A stretch of DNA of 64,000 nt from Pseudoneobacillus sp052180215 (GCF_052180215.1 NZ_CP197471.1:2204001-2268000), one strand, 5' to 3'; positions 49,841-58,741 are shown, counted from the stretch's first letter. Notes: generated from the letters alone by a model not told the origin. Program-made: numbers and translations.

Positions 49841-50911
49841 ATGTTTAAAGAATCCTTTTTTCAAAGTTTAAAAGAGTTAGCAGCTATTCCCGGTAGTCCT
49901 GGTCGAGAACAACTGGTGGTTAGAAGTTTGTTTGAAATGATGAAGCCATACGCTGACAAGGTTGAAGTGGACCATATGGGGAATATTTATGCGGTCCTTG
50001 AAGGAAACAAGCCTGGTCCTACGATTATGGTATCTGCCCACTCAGATGAAATTGGCTGTATGGTGAGCGCCATCGATGAGAAAGGCTTTTTACGAATGGA
50101 ACGAACAGGTGGAATGATTGAATCCCTATTAGTTGGCCGAAAAGTGAATGTAAACGGCCATTTTGGTGTGGTAGGGGTAAAGGCAGGCCATTTACAAACC
50201 CCTGAAGAAAAAACAAAGATTCCAAGAATTGAGAATCTCTATGTTGATATCGGGGCAAGTTCAAGGGAAGAAGTTCTTTCAATGGGAATACAAATTGGAG
50301 ACTCTGTTACTTACATAAGTGATCTCGATCGATTTAGTAACCAAGATTTAATCTGTGGGAAGGCTATTGATAATAGAAGCTGCTGTGTATTATTAGTAGA
50401 ATTGTTCAAAAAACTGCAAGACAAAGAGTTTAGTGGAACACTAGTTGGATTAGTAGCCGTACAAGAGGAGGTAGGGTTAAGAGGGGCAACTACTGCCGCC
50501 TACAAAGTTAATCCTGACTACGCAATCGTTTTAGATACGATTGCATGTGCTGACACACCTGATGGGAACCATTATCCAATCGCAATCGGCAAAGGCCCAG
50601 TTCTGCCTTTAATGTCAGGAGGAGGGGCTATGGGAAACATTATGGCTCCGCAAATGAGGGAATTATTTACTCGGTTCGCTAAACAATTAGATATTCCATA
50701 TCAGCTATCTGTCATTCCAATGGGAACAAGCGATCTATCTGCGGTACATTTAGTGAAAGAAGGCATTCTCGGAGGAGCGCTAACATTCCCGCGCAGATAC
50801 TCCCATTCCCCAGTGGAAGTTGCAAACTTAAATGATTTTGAACACGGCTTCCTTTTACTAGAAACTCTAATTAGAAAGAGTACTAGCTGGGGAGATATGA
50901 GTTTTATATAG
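49841..50911 (+). CDS. M42 family metallo-aminopeptidase
   Basis: 356 residues. Metal ligands: His in 'S-A-H-S-D-E-I-G', Asp in 'A-I-D-N-R', Glu in 'Q-E-E-V-G-L-R-G-A', Asp in 'V-L-D-T-I-A', and His near the end in 'R-Y-S-H-S-P-V-E'. This is the full set for a dinuclear M42 (glutamyl/deblocking aminopeptidase or endoglucanase-like) enzyme. It trims peptides in the cytosol as a dodecamer in known members. The start is ATG 49841 behind GGGGGAT; ATG 49829 lies on top of that site. Confidence 0.9.
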   Translation: MFKESFFQSLKELAAIPGSPGREQLVVRSLFEMMKPYADKVEVDHMGNIYAVLEGNKPGPTIMVSAHSDEIGCMVSAIDEKGFLRMERTGGMIESLLVGRKVNVNGHFGVVGVKAGHLQTPEEKTKIPRIENLYVDIGASSREEVLSMGIQIGDSVTYISDLDRFSNQDLICGKAIDNRSCCVLLVELFKKLQDKEFSGTLVGLVAVQEEVGLRGATTAAYKVNPDYAIVLDTIACADTPDGNHYPIAIGKGPVLPLMSGGGAMGNIMAPQMRELFTRFAKQLDIPYQLSVIPMGTSDLSAVHLVKEGILGGALTFPRRYSHSPVEVANLNDFEHGFLLLETLIRKSTSWGDMSFI

Positions 50912-50917
50912 TATAAA

Positions 50918-50949
50918 AAATGGCGTACCAGGAGGATGGTGCGCCATTT
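50918..50949 (+). terminator. Hairpin after M42 gene
   Basis: AAATGGCGTACC pairs with GGTGCGCCATTT; only a short T-run follows. Confidence 0.6.
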
Positions 50950-51100
50950 AAATCTTCCCTCTTGTATTAGCCATTTCCTTTATAAAAAATTCCCTCCATT
51001 CGAAAAAAACAATTATCTACTACGTAATAAAAATTGTATAATATACCTCGGGTTCCGAAATTCTTTTAATCGTTTTTAAAAAAAGGGTGTGAATTATATT

Positions 51101-52318
51101 TTGCTTCAATCCAGAACAACGCTTCTCAGTCAACCATCATTTAGGAACTTTTGGTTCTCGCGAATTTTATCGTCGACATCCTTTCAAATGCTATCCGTCG
51201 CGATTGGATGGCAAATGTATGATTTGACTCATGATGCATTCAGCTTAGGCTTAGTTGGACTCGCTCAATTTGTGCCAATGGTTTTACTTACATTAGTAGT
51301 CGGTCAAGTGGCAGACAGGTTTGACCGTCGGAAAATTGTGTTTATCTGTCAGATTATTGAAAGTGTGATTGCGGGTCTTTTACTTTACGGAAATTTTGCC
51401 GGTTGGCTAGGTCGTGAACAAATATTATTAGCGGCTGCCATTCTCGGTGCCTGTCGAGCTTTCGAAGGACCAACATCCTCAGCACTTTTACCGATGTTGG
51501 TGCCAAAAAAGATTTTGCAGCAAGCCATCTCCATCAGTACGACAGCCGGGCAAACATCACAAATATTGGGCCCGTCCCTAGGTGGAGTCTTATTTTCAAT
51601 TGGACCTGCCTTTGTATACAGTACTTCAACGATTGCTTTATTAGTCGCAGCCATTTTAACTTTTTTCATTCGTGTAGAACAATCAATCCGACAAGCAGAG
51701 CCAGTCACATTACGTTCGATTTTTTCCGGCTTAGAATTTGTATTTCGTAAACCTGTTATTTTAGGTACCATTTCACTTGATCTTTTTGCCGTTTTACTTG
51801 GGGGAGCCACAGCGCTTTTACCGATATTTGCACAAGACATCTTACATACAGGCCCATGGGGCTTAGGATTAATGCGTACGGCACCAGCTGTCGGCGCCTT
51901 ATTGATGTCGCTCATTTTAGCCTATTATCCACTAAAAAGAGCTTTTGGACCCACATTGTTTGGTGCACTCGCCATTTTCGGGTTATCAACCATGCTGTTC
52001 GCGGTATCCACCAATCTTATTTTATCGCTCGTCGCTTTACTAATGATTGGCGCTTCCGATGTCATTAGTGTGGTTATTCGGTCTTCACTTGTGCAGTTGC
52101 AAACGCCAGACGAGATGCGCGGCAGAGTGAATGCAGTTAACTCTCTTTTTATTGGAACTTCCAACCAATTAGGTGAGTTCGAGTCAGGGACATTAGCGGG
52201 ATTTGTTGGTGCAGTACCAGCAGCCTTCATCGGCGGCCTTGGAACGATTGTTGTCGCAGGTTTATGGATGTATTTATTTCCGTCACTTCGAAGAATTCGT
52301 TCTCTATCTGAAAGCTAA
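51101..52318 (+). CDS. MFS exporter, EntS-like
   Basis: 405 residues, twelve helices. 'G-Q-V-A-D-R-F-D-R-R-K' is the loop 2-3 motif, and 'S-F-Q-M-L-S-V-A-I-G-W-Q-M-Y' in helix 1 is typical of the EntS/MFS_3 siderophore-exporter branch. 'T-P-D-E-M-R-G-R-V-N-A-V' in the second half is likewise conserved. The GC content and codon use look higher than neighbours, hinting at separate origin. The start is TTG 51101, 13 nt after AAGGG; GTG 51089 is an alternative. Confidence 0.8.
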   Translation: MLQSRTTLLSQPSFRNFWFSRILSSTSFQMLSVAIGWQMYDLTHDAFSLGLVGLAQFVPMVLLTLVVGQVADRFDRRKIVFICQIIESVIAGLLLYGNFAGWLGREQILLAAAILGACRAFEGPTSSALLPMLVPKKILQQAISISTTAGQTSQILGPSLGGVLFSIGPAFVYSTSTIALLVAAILTFFIRVEQSIRQAEPVTLRSIFSGLEFVFRKPVILGTISLDLFAVLLGGATALLPIFAQDILHTGPWGLGLMRTAPAVGALLMSLILAYYPLKRAFGPTLFGALAIFGLSTMLFAVSTNLILSLVALLMIGASDVISVVIRSSLVQLQTPDEMRGRVNAVNSLFIGTSNQLGEFESGTLAGFVGAVPAAFIGGLGTIVVAGLWMYLFPSLRRIRSLSES

Positions 52319-52356
52319 AAGGACAAAGACCACTACCGGTCTTTGTCCTTCTTTTT
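52317..52356 (+). terminator. Intrinsic terminator after EntS-like gene
   Basis: AAAGGACAAAGACC pairs with GGTCTTTGTCCTT, followed by T's. Confidence 0.9.
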
Positions 52357-52493
52357 ATTATAAAAATTTTTCCAAATCAAGTATTGCTTGCAAAATGCAT
52401 GCCTTCATGAAACTCCTTAATTTTTATTAGACAAACGATTCGCTAAAAAGGTATGATTTTCTTGCAGACACCTGAAAGTCTTTCAATAATCCA

Positions 52494-52590
52494 TTTATCA
52501 ACCGATTTTTAAACTTTATCAACCGAAAACAGGATTTTATCAACCGCAATGAACCATTTATCAACCGCTATTAAAATTTATCAACTTTTA
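52494..52590 (-). repeat. Family A phased repeat array, copy 5
   Basis: Five units with CAACCG (last CAACTT) at 52499, 52520, 52541, 52562 and 52582: spacing 21, 21, 21 and 20 nt. The most regular copy. It lies 30 nt upstream of a lipoprotein gene, with the last unit sharing 'TTATCAACTTTTA' with copy 4. Confidence 0.88.
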
Positions 52591-52618
52591 GCCACAAAAT
52601 TAAAAGGGAGGTATCCCC

Positions 52619-52999
52619 ATGAGAATCCTCAGCATAACCGTATTAACCATTTTCCTTTCAGGTTGTTCCCCTCTAATCGAACATTCCTATAGCACTCACA
52701 ATCCTACAGCCATTGAAGTTTTAAAAGAAAACCCGAAAGCAGATATTTTTCAGTATGAAGGTTTAATCTATTCAAACGCGTCTCAATTAGATTGGGTTCA
52801 AGAAAAGGAGTTCAAAAAAGGGGAGCTCCTTGGAAAAATTATTAACAGGACCCATAATGGCCGTCTATTTACTGACGGTGTCTCTAGTCAATTACCAGTA
52901 GGAACAAAAATTTATCAAACCAGTAGCAAAGGTGTTGGATTTCTCATTGTCGAAAACAATGGGCAAGAAATCGTCTATCTTGCTTTAATTGAAGGCTAA
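52619..52999 (+). CDS. Small lipoprotein
   Basis: 126 residues. Signal peptide with lipobox 'F-L-S-G-C' (Cys16). The rest is a strand-rich domain with 'G-L-I-Y-S-N-A', 'G-E-L-L-G-K-I' and 'L-P-V-G-T-K-I-Y'. That order also appears in the lipoprotein at 60704 ('G-D-K-L-G-E-V', 'L-E-K-G-T-P-I-Y'). A cell-surface role is likely, function unknown. GGGAGG lies 8 nt before ATG 52619. Confidence 0.7.
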   Translation: MRILSITVLTIFLSGCSPLIEHSYSTHNPTAIEVLKENPKADIFQYEGLIYSNASQLDWVQEKEFKKGELLGKIINRTHNGRLFTDGVSSQLPVGTKIYQTSSKGVGFLIVENNGQEIVYLALIEG

Positions 53000-53071
53000 T
53001 AGACAAAAGGAGCTTCACTTAAGATTGGTGAATTTATTATAAAAAACCAACAATCATATGGAGTGGGAAAA

Positions 53072-53668
53072 ATGGAGCGTACATTTGCAAATTGGTATGA
53101 TTTGATTATGAATCCGTTAGAGAAAAATAAATTTCTAGAAATACGCAAAAAATTGCTTTCTAAAGCCAAAGGGAAAGTGTTAGAAATTGGGGCTGGCACA
53201 GGAATTAATTTTCCTTTATATAAACAAGCTGATTCTGTAATAGCAATTGAACCCAATCCATACATGATTAAACAATCATCCGCTAAAATGAAACTGGCAA
53301 CAATCCCTATCGAAGTCATTCAAACTGGTGCTGAACACCTGCCATTTCAAGATCATCACTTTGATAGTATTGTGGCGACATTAGTATTTTGTACCATTCC
53401 AGACGGTGAAAAGGCCATCAAGGAAATACAAAGGGTTTGTAAGCCTGGCGGCAACATACTGCTATTTGAACACGTCATCATGGAGAATCACCTTCTAGCT
53501 TCTATGCAAAATCTTTTTACACCCGCTTGGAAAAAAGTAGCTGGAGGCTGTTGTTTAAATAAAGACACAGTCAAATTGTTGAGGGATCATCAAATAGAAA
53601 TTTTAAATATAGAAAAATATTTTAATGGGATGTTTTTATCGATTGAAGCGAAAAATTCAATTCATTGA
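53072..53668 (+). CDS. Class I SAM methyltransferase (UbiE-like)
   Basis: 198 residues. Motif I 'V-L-E-I-G-A-G-T-G-I-N-F', motif II 'I-E-P-N-P', 'A-E-H-L-P-F', then 'F-D-S-I-V-A-T-L-V-F-C-T-I' and 'V-C-K-P-G-G-N-I-L-L-F-E-H'. The last block is typical of the Methyltransf_11/UbiE group. 'N-W-Y-D-L-I-M-N' opens it. The substrate is unknown. ATG 53072 follows GGAGTG; GTG 53063 overlaps it. Confidence 0.85.
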   Translation: MERTFANWYDLIMNPLEKNKFLEIRKKLLSKAKGKVLEIGAGTGINFPLYKQADSVIAIEPNPYMIKQSSAKMKLATIPIEVIQTGAEHLPFQDHHFDSIVATLVFCTIPDGEKAIKEIQRVCKPGGNILLFEHVIMENHLLASMQNLFTPAWKKVAGGCCLNKDTVKLLRDHQIEILNIEKYFNGMFLSIEAKNSIH

Positions 53669-53689
53669 AAACAATACTTTTTTACTAGG

Positions 53690-53732
53690 TGTGATGTATA
53701 TCACAAAAAATCATTTGTTATCGCTATATAAT
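53690..53732 (+). promoter_or_regulatory. FNR-type box and -10 of the truncated hemoglobin gene
   Basis: TGTGATGTATATCACA (53690-53705) is a perfect TGTGA-N6-TCACA palindrome. TATAAT at 53727-53732 puts transcription start near 53739, so the box is centred about -41.5. That is the standard position for activation by FNR/CRP-family proteins. In Bacillus, Fnr uses this sequence to switch on genes without oxygen. Confidence 0.8.
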
Positions 53733-53760
53733 CAAGAAAAAACAAAAGTAGGTGTAAAAC

Positions 53761-54153
53761 TTGGAATATCCATTTAAATCTCTATATAGTGAAATAGGCG
53801 GACAAGAAACCATTGATCAATTAGTTGAAGCATTTTATCCACGTGTCTATGCGGATAATGATTTAGCACCTTTATTTGAAGGGGATATGGATGAAATTAA
53901 GAGAAAGCAACGTATGTTTTTGCCTCAATTTTTAGGTGGCCCTGCATTATATAGCATGGAATTTGGCCCACCTGCCATGCGGGATCGTCATCTTCCATTT
54001 GAAGTGACTCCGAAAAGAGCACGTGCTTGGCTTCGTTGTATGAAAGAAGCTTTTGAAGAAATAGGATTATTTGATAATCCTGCTGGCCCAGCCTTTTATG
54101 ATCGATTAACACAAGTTGCCGGTATTATGGTAAATAGTCCAGATCGTGAATAA
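53761..54153 (+). CDS. Truncated hemoglobin, group II (YjbI/TrHbO type)
   Basis: 130 residues, normal for the group. Proximal His is in 'R-D-R-H-L-P-F' (near 76); distal pocket residues include Tyr in 'F-Y-P-R-V-Y' and Trp in 'A-R-A-W-L-R-C-M' (G8 Trp of TrHbO). The second Tyr-Pro region 'P-A-F-Y-D-R-L' ends it. It binds O2 or NO with heme in the cytosol. In Bacillus such a globin often accompanies the thiol stress system. The start is TTG 53761 with AGGTG 6 nt upstream. Its promoter carries an FNR-type box, so induction under low oxygen is expected. Confidence 0.9.
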   Translation: MEYPFKSLYSEIGGQETIDQLVEAFYPRVYADNDLAPLFEGDMDEIKRKQRMFLPQFLGGPALYSMEFGPPAMRDRHLPFEVTPKRARAWLRCMKEAFEEIGLFDNPAGPAFYDRLTQVAGIMVNSPDRE

Positions 54154-54159
54154 ACCTTC

Positions 54160-54186
54160 ATCCTCCAATAATGGGGGATTTTTTTA
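54160..54186 (+). terminator. Intrinsic terminator after hemoglobin gene
   Basis: ATCCTCC pairs with GGGGGAT (one G-U), then seven T's. Confidence 0.85.
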
Positions 54187-54280
54187 TTCCTCTAATTGTA
54201 GAAAAATGTCGATTGATGTGTATTTTTTTCTTTCAATGGAAAACATAACTAATAGATTCGTTTCTTTTTGGAGGTTACTT

Positions 54281-54862
54281 ATGGGGAAGGATAAGTTTTT
54301 ACAAGAGATATTTGCGAAAAATAAAGAGTTGAATGATCTTTTCGACTCTTACTGGAACCATTATTCTGATTTTGATACATGGCCATTTTGGGTAGCTGTT
54401 TTGCTTTTATTTGTACCACTCATTATCCTATACAAAAAAATAGATAGAAAAAAGATTTTTGAAATTTTCTTTTTCGGCTATACCGTCCATATAATGTGGA
54501 CCTATATTGATATCGCCCTCGAAAATCATAATTATTTTTTCCATACTTTTTATCTTACACCACTACTACCTAAAACTATAGATGTTACTGGGTCCCTATT
54601 ACCGGTGGGATTTTTGCTAATATATCAATACTGCACCAATCATCATAAAAATTTTTATCTCTATACCGTATTATTAAGTGCCATTTTTGCTTTCATTTTT
54701 GCCTCCATTGAAAAAATGTCGGGCTTACTCATTTTAAATAAAGGATTTAATCAATTACATCTTTTCGCTATTGATGTCTTGATTGCCTATACAGCTTATT
54801 GGTTCACCCTTTTAATACGAAAATTTAGTAAAACAAATAAACTACCTATAAAAAATAATTAA
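54281..54862 (+). CDS. Membrane protein, CBO0543-like family
   Basis: 193 residues, paralogue of the 17023-17598 gene. Same plan: a short charged N-terminus ('F-D-S-Y-W-N-H-Y-S-D-F-D-T-W-P-F-W'), then five helices, with 'I-D-R-K-K-I-F-E-I-F-F-F-G-Y' after helix 1. The start is ATG 54281, 7 nt after GGAGG; a frame from 54146 overlaps the hemoglobin stop and terminator and is unlikely. Function unknown. Confidence 0.65.
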   Translation: MGKDKFLQEIFAKNKELNDLFDSYWNHYSDFDTWPFWVAVLLLFVPLIILYKKIDRKKIFEIFFFGYTVHIMWTYIDIALENHNYFFHTFYLTPLLPKTIDVTGSLLPVGFLLIYQYCTNHHKNFYLYTVLLSAIFAFIFASIEKMSGLLILNKGFNQLHLFAIDVLIAYTAYWFTLLIRKFSKTNKLPIKNN

Positions 54863-54889
54863 AATCCTCCCATATAGGAGGATTTTTTT
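54861..54889 (+). terminator. Intrinsic terminator after membrane protein
   Basis: AAAATCCTCC pairs with AGGAGGATTTT, then T's. Confidence 0.9.
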
Positions 54890-54936
54890 ATTTTTCAATG
54901 AATAGTTTAGATACTTGATAAAAGGGAGGATCAACA

Positions 54937-55803
54937 TTGGAGAAGAATTTTGATACTATTATCGATCAATTCCCGGGGATAAATAGTTTAATTGTCGCTA
55001 ATCAGAAGGAAACTATCTACCGTTATATAAAAGAAGATGGAAAACCAGCCGATATTCGTTCCTTAACGAAAACAATTATATCCGTGTTAATAGGAATCTT
55101 ATTTTCAAAAAAACAAATCGAAAGCATGGATACATCTTTACATTATTATTTCATCGATGCGCCTACATCTATTACAATCAAACACCTTTTAAACATGAAA
55201 TCCGGTATTCATCTGCCAGATGGGGAAATGAATGAACTTGCTAAGAAAAGCAGTAATTGGATTCAGGATATTTTAGAGTTACCCGTTAATCATAATCCAG
55301 ATTTTTGTTACCAAGGTGTAGATTATCATCTTCTTTCCGGATTAATTACGAAAATTACAAAACAATCAGCTTTGCATTTTGCCAATGAAAATCTGTTTCA
55401 TCCACTTGGAATAAAAAATGCAGTCTGGCCTAACGACCCATCTGGAATATCATTAGGGAGCACATCACTACAATTACAAGCAGAAGATTTATTAAAGATT
55501 GGGCAGCTCTTTTTAAATGGGGGTCTATACAATAACAAAAGAATTATTTCAGAAAATTGGTTAAATAAATCATTCGCTTATAGAGTTCAAACATCGATGG
55601 CATATGGTGATTATGGTTTAGGATGGTGGATCAAAGATTTAGGGAACCACACGATTATTCGCGGACTTGGTACAGGAGGGCAGCAACTCTTACTATGTCC
55701 TTCAATAGAGTTAGCCATAATTATTACAGCTAATCCAAAAGAACATTCTCATGAAAGAACGGAACAGATTACAGCTATGATTCAAAATGAAATAAAAAAA
55801 TAA
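54937..55803 (+). CDS. Serine hydrolase, class C beta-lactamase family
   Basis: 288 residues. The nucleophile motif S-x-x-K is in 'I-R-S-L-T-K-T' (near 41). The Tyr of the Y-x-N motif is in 'G-V-D-Y-H-L-L-S-G' (near 128; Asn replaced by Leu, as in EstB-like members). The third box is 'G-L-G-T-G-G-Q-Q'. There is no signal peptide, so it is probably a cytosolic esterase rather than a drug-resistance enzyme. The start is TTG 54937 after GGGAGG. Confidence 0.82.
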   Translation: MEKNFDTIIDQFPGINSLIVANQKETIYRYIKEDGKPADIRSLTKTIISVLIGILFSKKQIESMDTSLHYYFIDAPTSITIKHLLNMKSGIHLPDGEMNELAKKSSNWIQDILELPVNHNPDFCYQGVDYHLLSGLITKITKQSALHFANENLFHPLGIKNAVWPNDPSGISLGSTSLQLQAEDLLKIGQLFLNGGLYNNKRIISENWLNKSFAYRVQTSMAYGDYGLGWWIKDLGNHTIIRGLGTGGQQLLLCPSIELAIIITANPKEHSHERTEQITAMIQNEIKK

Positions 55804-55826
55804 ACAAGGGGAAGCCCTTGTTTATC
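55801..55826. terminator. Shared terminator of two convergent genes
   Basis: AAACAAGGG pairs with CCCTTGTTT and overlaps both stop codons. Confidence 0.75.
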
Positions 55827-56883
55827 TGCCTTCTAAAAGCTGATGATGCTGAAATTCCAGATTGTGTAACTGACTTAGTTCCACGGTTAAATCATGAATC
55901 GAAAGTAATTCATATAAAATGGCCGTTTCAGGTAATAAGAAATGATGCTGCTTTTGGTTAATGCTGGAATGGTTTTGCCTACTATGTGTAAACCGCTCTG
56001 TTATTTTTGTCATATTTTCAAGATGCTCATCTGATATCGAAAATTTTTCATCATTAAAAATGTTTTTAATAGATTGAATAGTAGACATTATTTGTTCATT
56101 TTTACCTTGATCCATCTCAACATATTGAGAAGGGAGGTAGATAAGATTGCCAAGGTGATAGGTAATCTGTCGTAAAATATCTAGCTTTTTATATTCGTAA
56201 TGAAATTCTCTTACATCTTTACGGTTAAAACGGTGGTATTTCCATTCATCTTTTTGATAACCGCAAAGTGTTTCTGTTTTGTCCATCTCACTGATTAGGT
56301 TTTGATACTGCTGTCGAATCTCTTTATGACAACCTTGTATATGAGATAATTCTAAACCTCTTTTATATAAAATATCTCCTGCAACTTCGAAATGGCTATG
56401 TATTTTCGTAGAAATAATCTCTGAATATCTTGGAGGCATCACTAAATAATTAACAAATGAGGACACAATGAGCCCCGTACTAGTAGTTCCCAGCCTAATA
56501 AAGAAAGATGATAAGTAATGTTCATGTACAGTTGAAATCATCGCTACTCCAGTTAATGTTGCCACTAATGTTCCATCATGTAATTTAAGTTTATGACAGG
56601 CAATAATCGTAAATAGCGAAACAAAAGCATAGGAGTATGGACTATCTCCAAATAAAAAAGTGAATAAAACAGAAAAGGCAGCTCCTATTGCTGAAGCTGG
56701 AAAACGAACAAACGCTTTTCTAACGGAATTTCCCGTTGTTGGTTCTATCGTTACAATGGCCGTTATGACTGCAAACATAGCTGGCCAATTCAGGATATGA
56801 CATATAAAAGCTGTTATGATAACAGCTATGCCCGTTTTAACAATTCTTCCTCCGACGAATGGAAACTTCATTTGTATCTTCAT
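55822..56883 (-). CDS. Aromatic acid exporter family protein (FUSC-like)
   Basis: 353 residues. The first 155 residues form five or six helices with 'R-I-V-K-T-G-I-A-V', 'W-P-A-M-F-A-V-I-T-A-I-V-T-I-E-P-T' and 'G-N-S-V-R-K-A-F-V-R-F', the family opening. The remaining 200 residues form a soluble helical domain, as in Bacillus YgaE-type proteins. It probably extrudes hydroxylated aromatic acids. Monocistronic, convergent with the serine hydrolase. Confidence 0.82.
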   Translation of the reverse strand: MKIQMKFPFVGGRIVKTGIAVIITAFICHILNWPAMFAVITAIVTIEPTTGNSVRKAFVRFPASAIGAAFSVLFTFLFGDSPYSYAFVSLFTIIACHKLKLHDGTLVATLTGVAMISTVHEHYLSSFFIRLGTTSTGLIVSSFVNYLVMPPRYSEIISTKIHSHFEVAGDILYKRGLELSHIQGCHKEIRQQYQNLISEMDKTETLCGYQKDEWKYHRFNRKDVREFHYEYKKLDILRQITYHLGNLIYLPSQYVEMDQGKNEQIMSTIQSIKNIFNDEKFSISDEHLENMTKITERFTHSRQNHSSINQKQHHFLLPETAILYELLSIHDLTVELSQLHNLEFQHHQLLEGR

Positions 56884-57017
56884 AACAAATCCTTTAGCTT
56901 TTTATGTATATTATATCGTAATTTATTCGCAATGGGGACTTTTCAATGTTTTGCATTAAAGAGATAAAGACCATTGATTCAAGTTCCTAACCATTACTTT
57001 TGGAAATTGGAGGAAAA

Positions 57018-57428
57018 ATGTTTTATCGAATCGAATTCTTAAACAATGAATTTTTTACTAATGGACCTAAAAAGGTGGGGAGAACTCTGTTTGTAAAAGT
57101 TTATCAGTTTCATATTAAATCCGATAAAATCGATGAATACATAAAAATCCAAGATCAAGCATCTGAAATCTATAGTAAGTACATAGAGTTTCAATCCTTC
57201 ATCTTAAAAAGCAAAGCTGAAGAAACAAAATGGGTAGAAATTTCAAGATATAAAAATGAAGAAGAATACAATAAAGCTATGAAAATGATAAATGAATACG
57301 CTGAAATTCAACTATTGTATAAGAATTTTCAATCCATCTTACTGGATGAAAAACAAGAAATCAGTGAAGAAGAATTCTTAGAAGTAAGAGAGGCGAATAC
57401 CTTTCGGAGCAGCATTCATTCAAAGTGA
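57018..57428 (+). CDS. Possible monooxygenase-like ferredoxin-fold protein
   Basis: 136 residues. The middle part ('V-Y-Q-F-H-I-K-S-D-K-I-D-E-Y', 'W-V-E-I-S-R-Y-K-N-E-E-E-Y') has the strand-helix-strand pattern and spacing of antibiotic-biosynthesis-monooxygenase-type dimeric barrels. There are no catalytic residues I can name. ATG 57018 sits 4 nt after GGAGG. It is the likely first gene of a run with HAD and GrpB. Assignment is tentative. Confidence 0.5.
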   Translation: MFYRIEFLNNEFFTNGPKKVGRTLFVKVYQFHIKSDKIDEYIKIQDQASEIYSKYIEFQSFILKSKAEETKWVEISRYKNEEEYNKAMKMINEYAEIQLLYKNFQSILLDEKQEISEEEFLEVREANTFRSSIHSK

Positions 57429-57512
57429 TTATGGTTCCTTTTGTGACATCATAAAAGGCTCCTAAACCCTCTCTAGAATACTAGACTACCACCGGAACAA
57501 CTAATAAAGGAT

Positions 57513-58163
57513 GTGTTAAAAATAAAAGCTGTTATTTTTGATTTTGATGGTACACTTGCAGATACATTACCCGTATGCTTTTACGCCTTTCAAGCAGTAT
57601 TTAAAGAATTTGATAATCTTGAAATTAATGAAAAAGAAATTGTCGCTATGTTTGGACCATCAGAAACGGGGATCATTAAAGAAAATCTAAAAAATCAAAA
57701 TCATGATCTGGCCATTGAACGATATTATGAAAAATATCGGGAGCATCATCCTCAAATTGTTCAGGATAATCAAGAAATAAACGACTTGTTAAACCATTTA
57801 AAAAGTCAAGGCTACAAATTAGGAGTCGTAACAGGAAAAGGCAGCAGAAGTCTAGACATATCCTTAGAAGAACTACAGATGCAGGAAATGTTTGACGTTA
57901 TTATTACTGGTGATGATGTTACTATCCCAAAGCCTCATCCCGAGGGACTTAATAAAGCATTAGCTATGTTAGGTGTTCAAAATCACGAAGCTATTTTTAT
58001 TGGTGATAGTGATGCAGATATTAGCGCCGGAAAGCAAGCAAATATCTATACCATTGGAGTTCAATGGTTACCGAATTTCCAGACTGTCCAGTTTACCGTG
58101 CAACCCAATTTAACCTTAAACAGTATTAAAGAATTTCACTTCGTTTTAGAAAGTCAAGATTAA
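57513..58163 (+). CDS. HAD superfamily phosphatase (phosphoglycolate phosphatase-like)
   Basis: 216 residues. Motif I 'D-F-D-G-T-L-A-D-T' (Asp nucleophile, residues 9-17), motif II 'V-V-T-G-K' (near 107; Lys next to it), motif III Lys in 'P-K-P-H-P', and motif IV 'G-D-S-D-A-D'. The helical cap between I and II marks subclass I. It removes phosphate from a small metabolite. The start is GTG 57513; the purine-rich site AAAGG is only 2-3 nt away, so the true start is slightly uncertain. Confidence 0.88.
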   Translation: MLKIKAVIFDFDGTLADTLPVCFYAFQAVFKEFDNLEINEKEIVAMFGPSETGIIKENLKNQNHDLAIERYYEKYREHHPQIVQDNQEINDLLNHLKSQGYKLGVVTGKGSRSLDISLEELQMQEMFDVIITGDDVTIPKPHPEGLNKALAMLGVQNHEAIFIGDSDADISAGKQANIYTIGVQWLPNFQTVQFTVQPNLTLNSIKEFHFVLESQD

Positions 58164-58181
58164 TCGGTAGGGTGAAAAGGA

Positions 58182-58703
58182 ATGACACAACCAATGGTTC
58201 ATCTAGAAACATATAATCCTAATTGGGAGTTACAATTTGAAAATGAAAAAGCAAGGATTATGAATGTTATTGGTCATAGAGTAATAGAGATTAAACATAT
58301 AGGTAGCACCTCCATAAAAGAATTAGATGCAAAACCAATCATAGATATTATGGTTGGAGTAGATGATTTAAATGTTCTACAGGAATTGATCATACCTTTA
58401 AGTGAGATTGAATATGAATATGTTCCTAAACCGGAACTGAAGGATAGAAGATTTTTCAGGAAGGGAGAATGGGGGAAGGGGACCTGTCATTTACATTTAT
58501 GTGAATTCAATAGTACTGAATGGAAAGATAAACTATTATTTCGTAACTACTTAAGATTACATCCACAAGCCGCTAGAGAGTATTCTGTTTTAAAAAGGAA
58601 ACTCGCTGCCCGATATCAATTCGATCGCCCCACTTATACAAAGAAAAAAGAACCTTTTATTAAAGCGATTATTGAAAAAGCGTTAAAAGAAAACCTAGTA
58701 TAA
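58182..58703 (+). CDS. GrpB family protein (UPF0157)
   Basis: 173 residues. 'H-I-G-S-T-S-I-K-E-L-D-A-K-P-I-I-D-I' is the family core, a nucleotidyltransferase-like G-S-x9-D-x-D pattern. 'H-L-H-L' and 'L-R-L-H-P-x-A-A-R-E-Y' are also conserved. The enzymatic activity is not established. It begins 18 nt after the HAD stop and shares its transcript. AGGGTGAAAAGG is upstream of ATG 58182. Confidence 0.85.
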   Translation: MTQPMVHLETYNPNWELQFENEKARIMNVIGHRVIEIKHIGSTSIKELDAKPIIDIMVGVDDLNVLQELIIPLSEIEYEYVPKPELKDRRFFRKGEWGKGTCHLHLCEFNSTEWKDKLLFRNYLRLHPQAAREYSVLKRKLAARYQFDRPTYTKKKEPFIKAIIEKALKENLV

Positions 58704-58709
58704 ATTACT

Positions 58710-58741
58710 AAAGTCATTTAGCAAACGCTAAATGACTTTTT
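58710..58741 (+). terminator. Intrinsic terminator after GrpB gene
   Basis: AAAGTCATTTAGC pairs with GCTAAATGACTTT. Confidence 0.92.
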
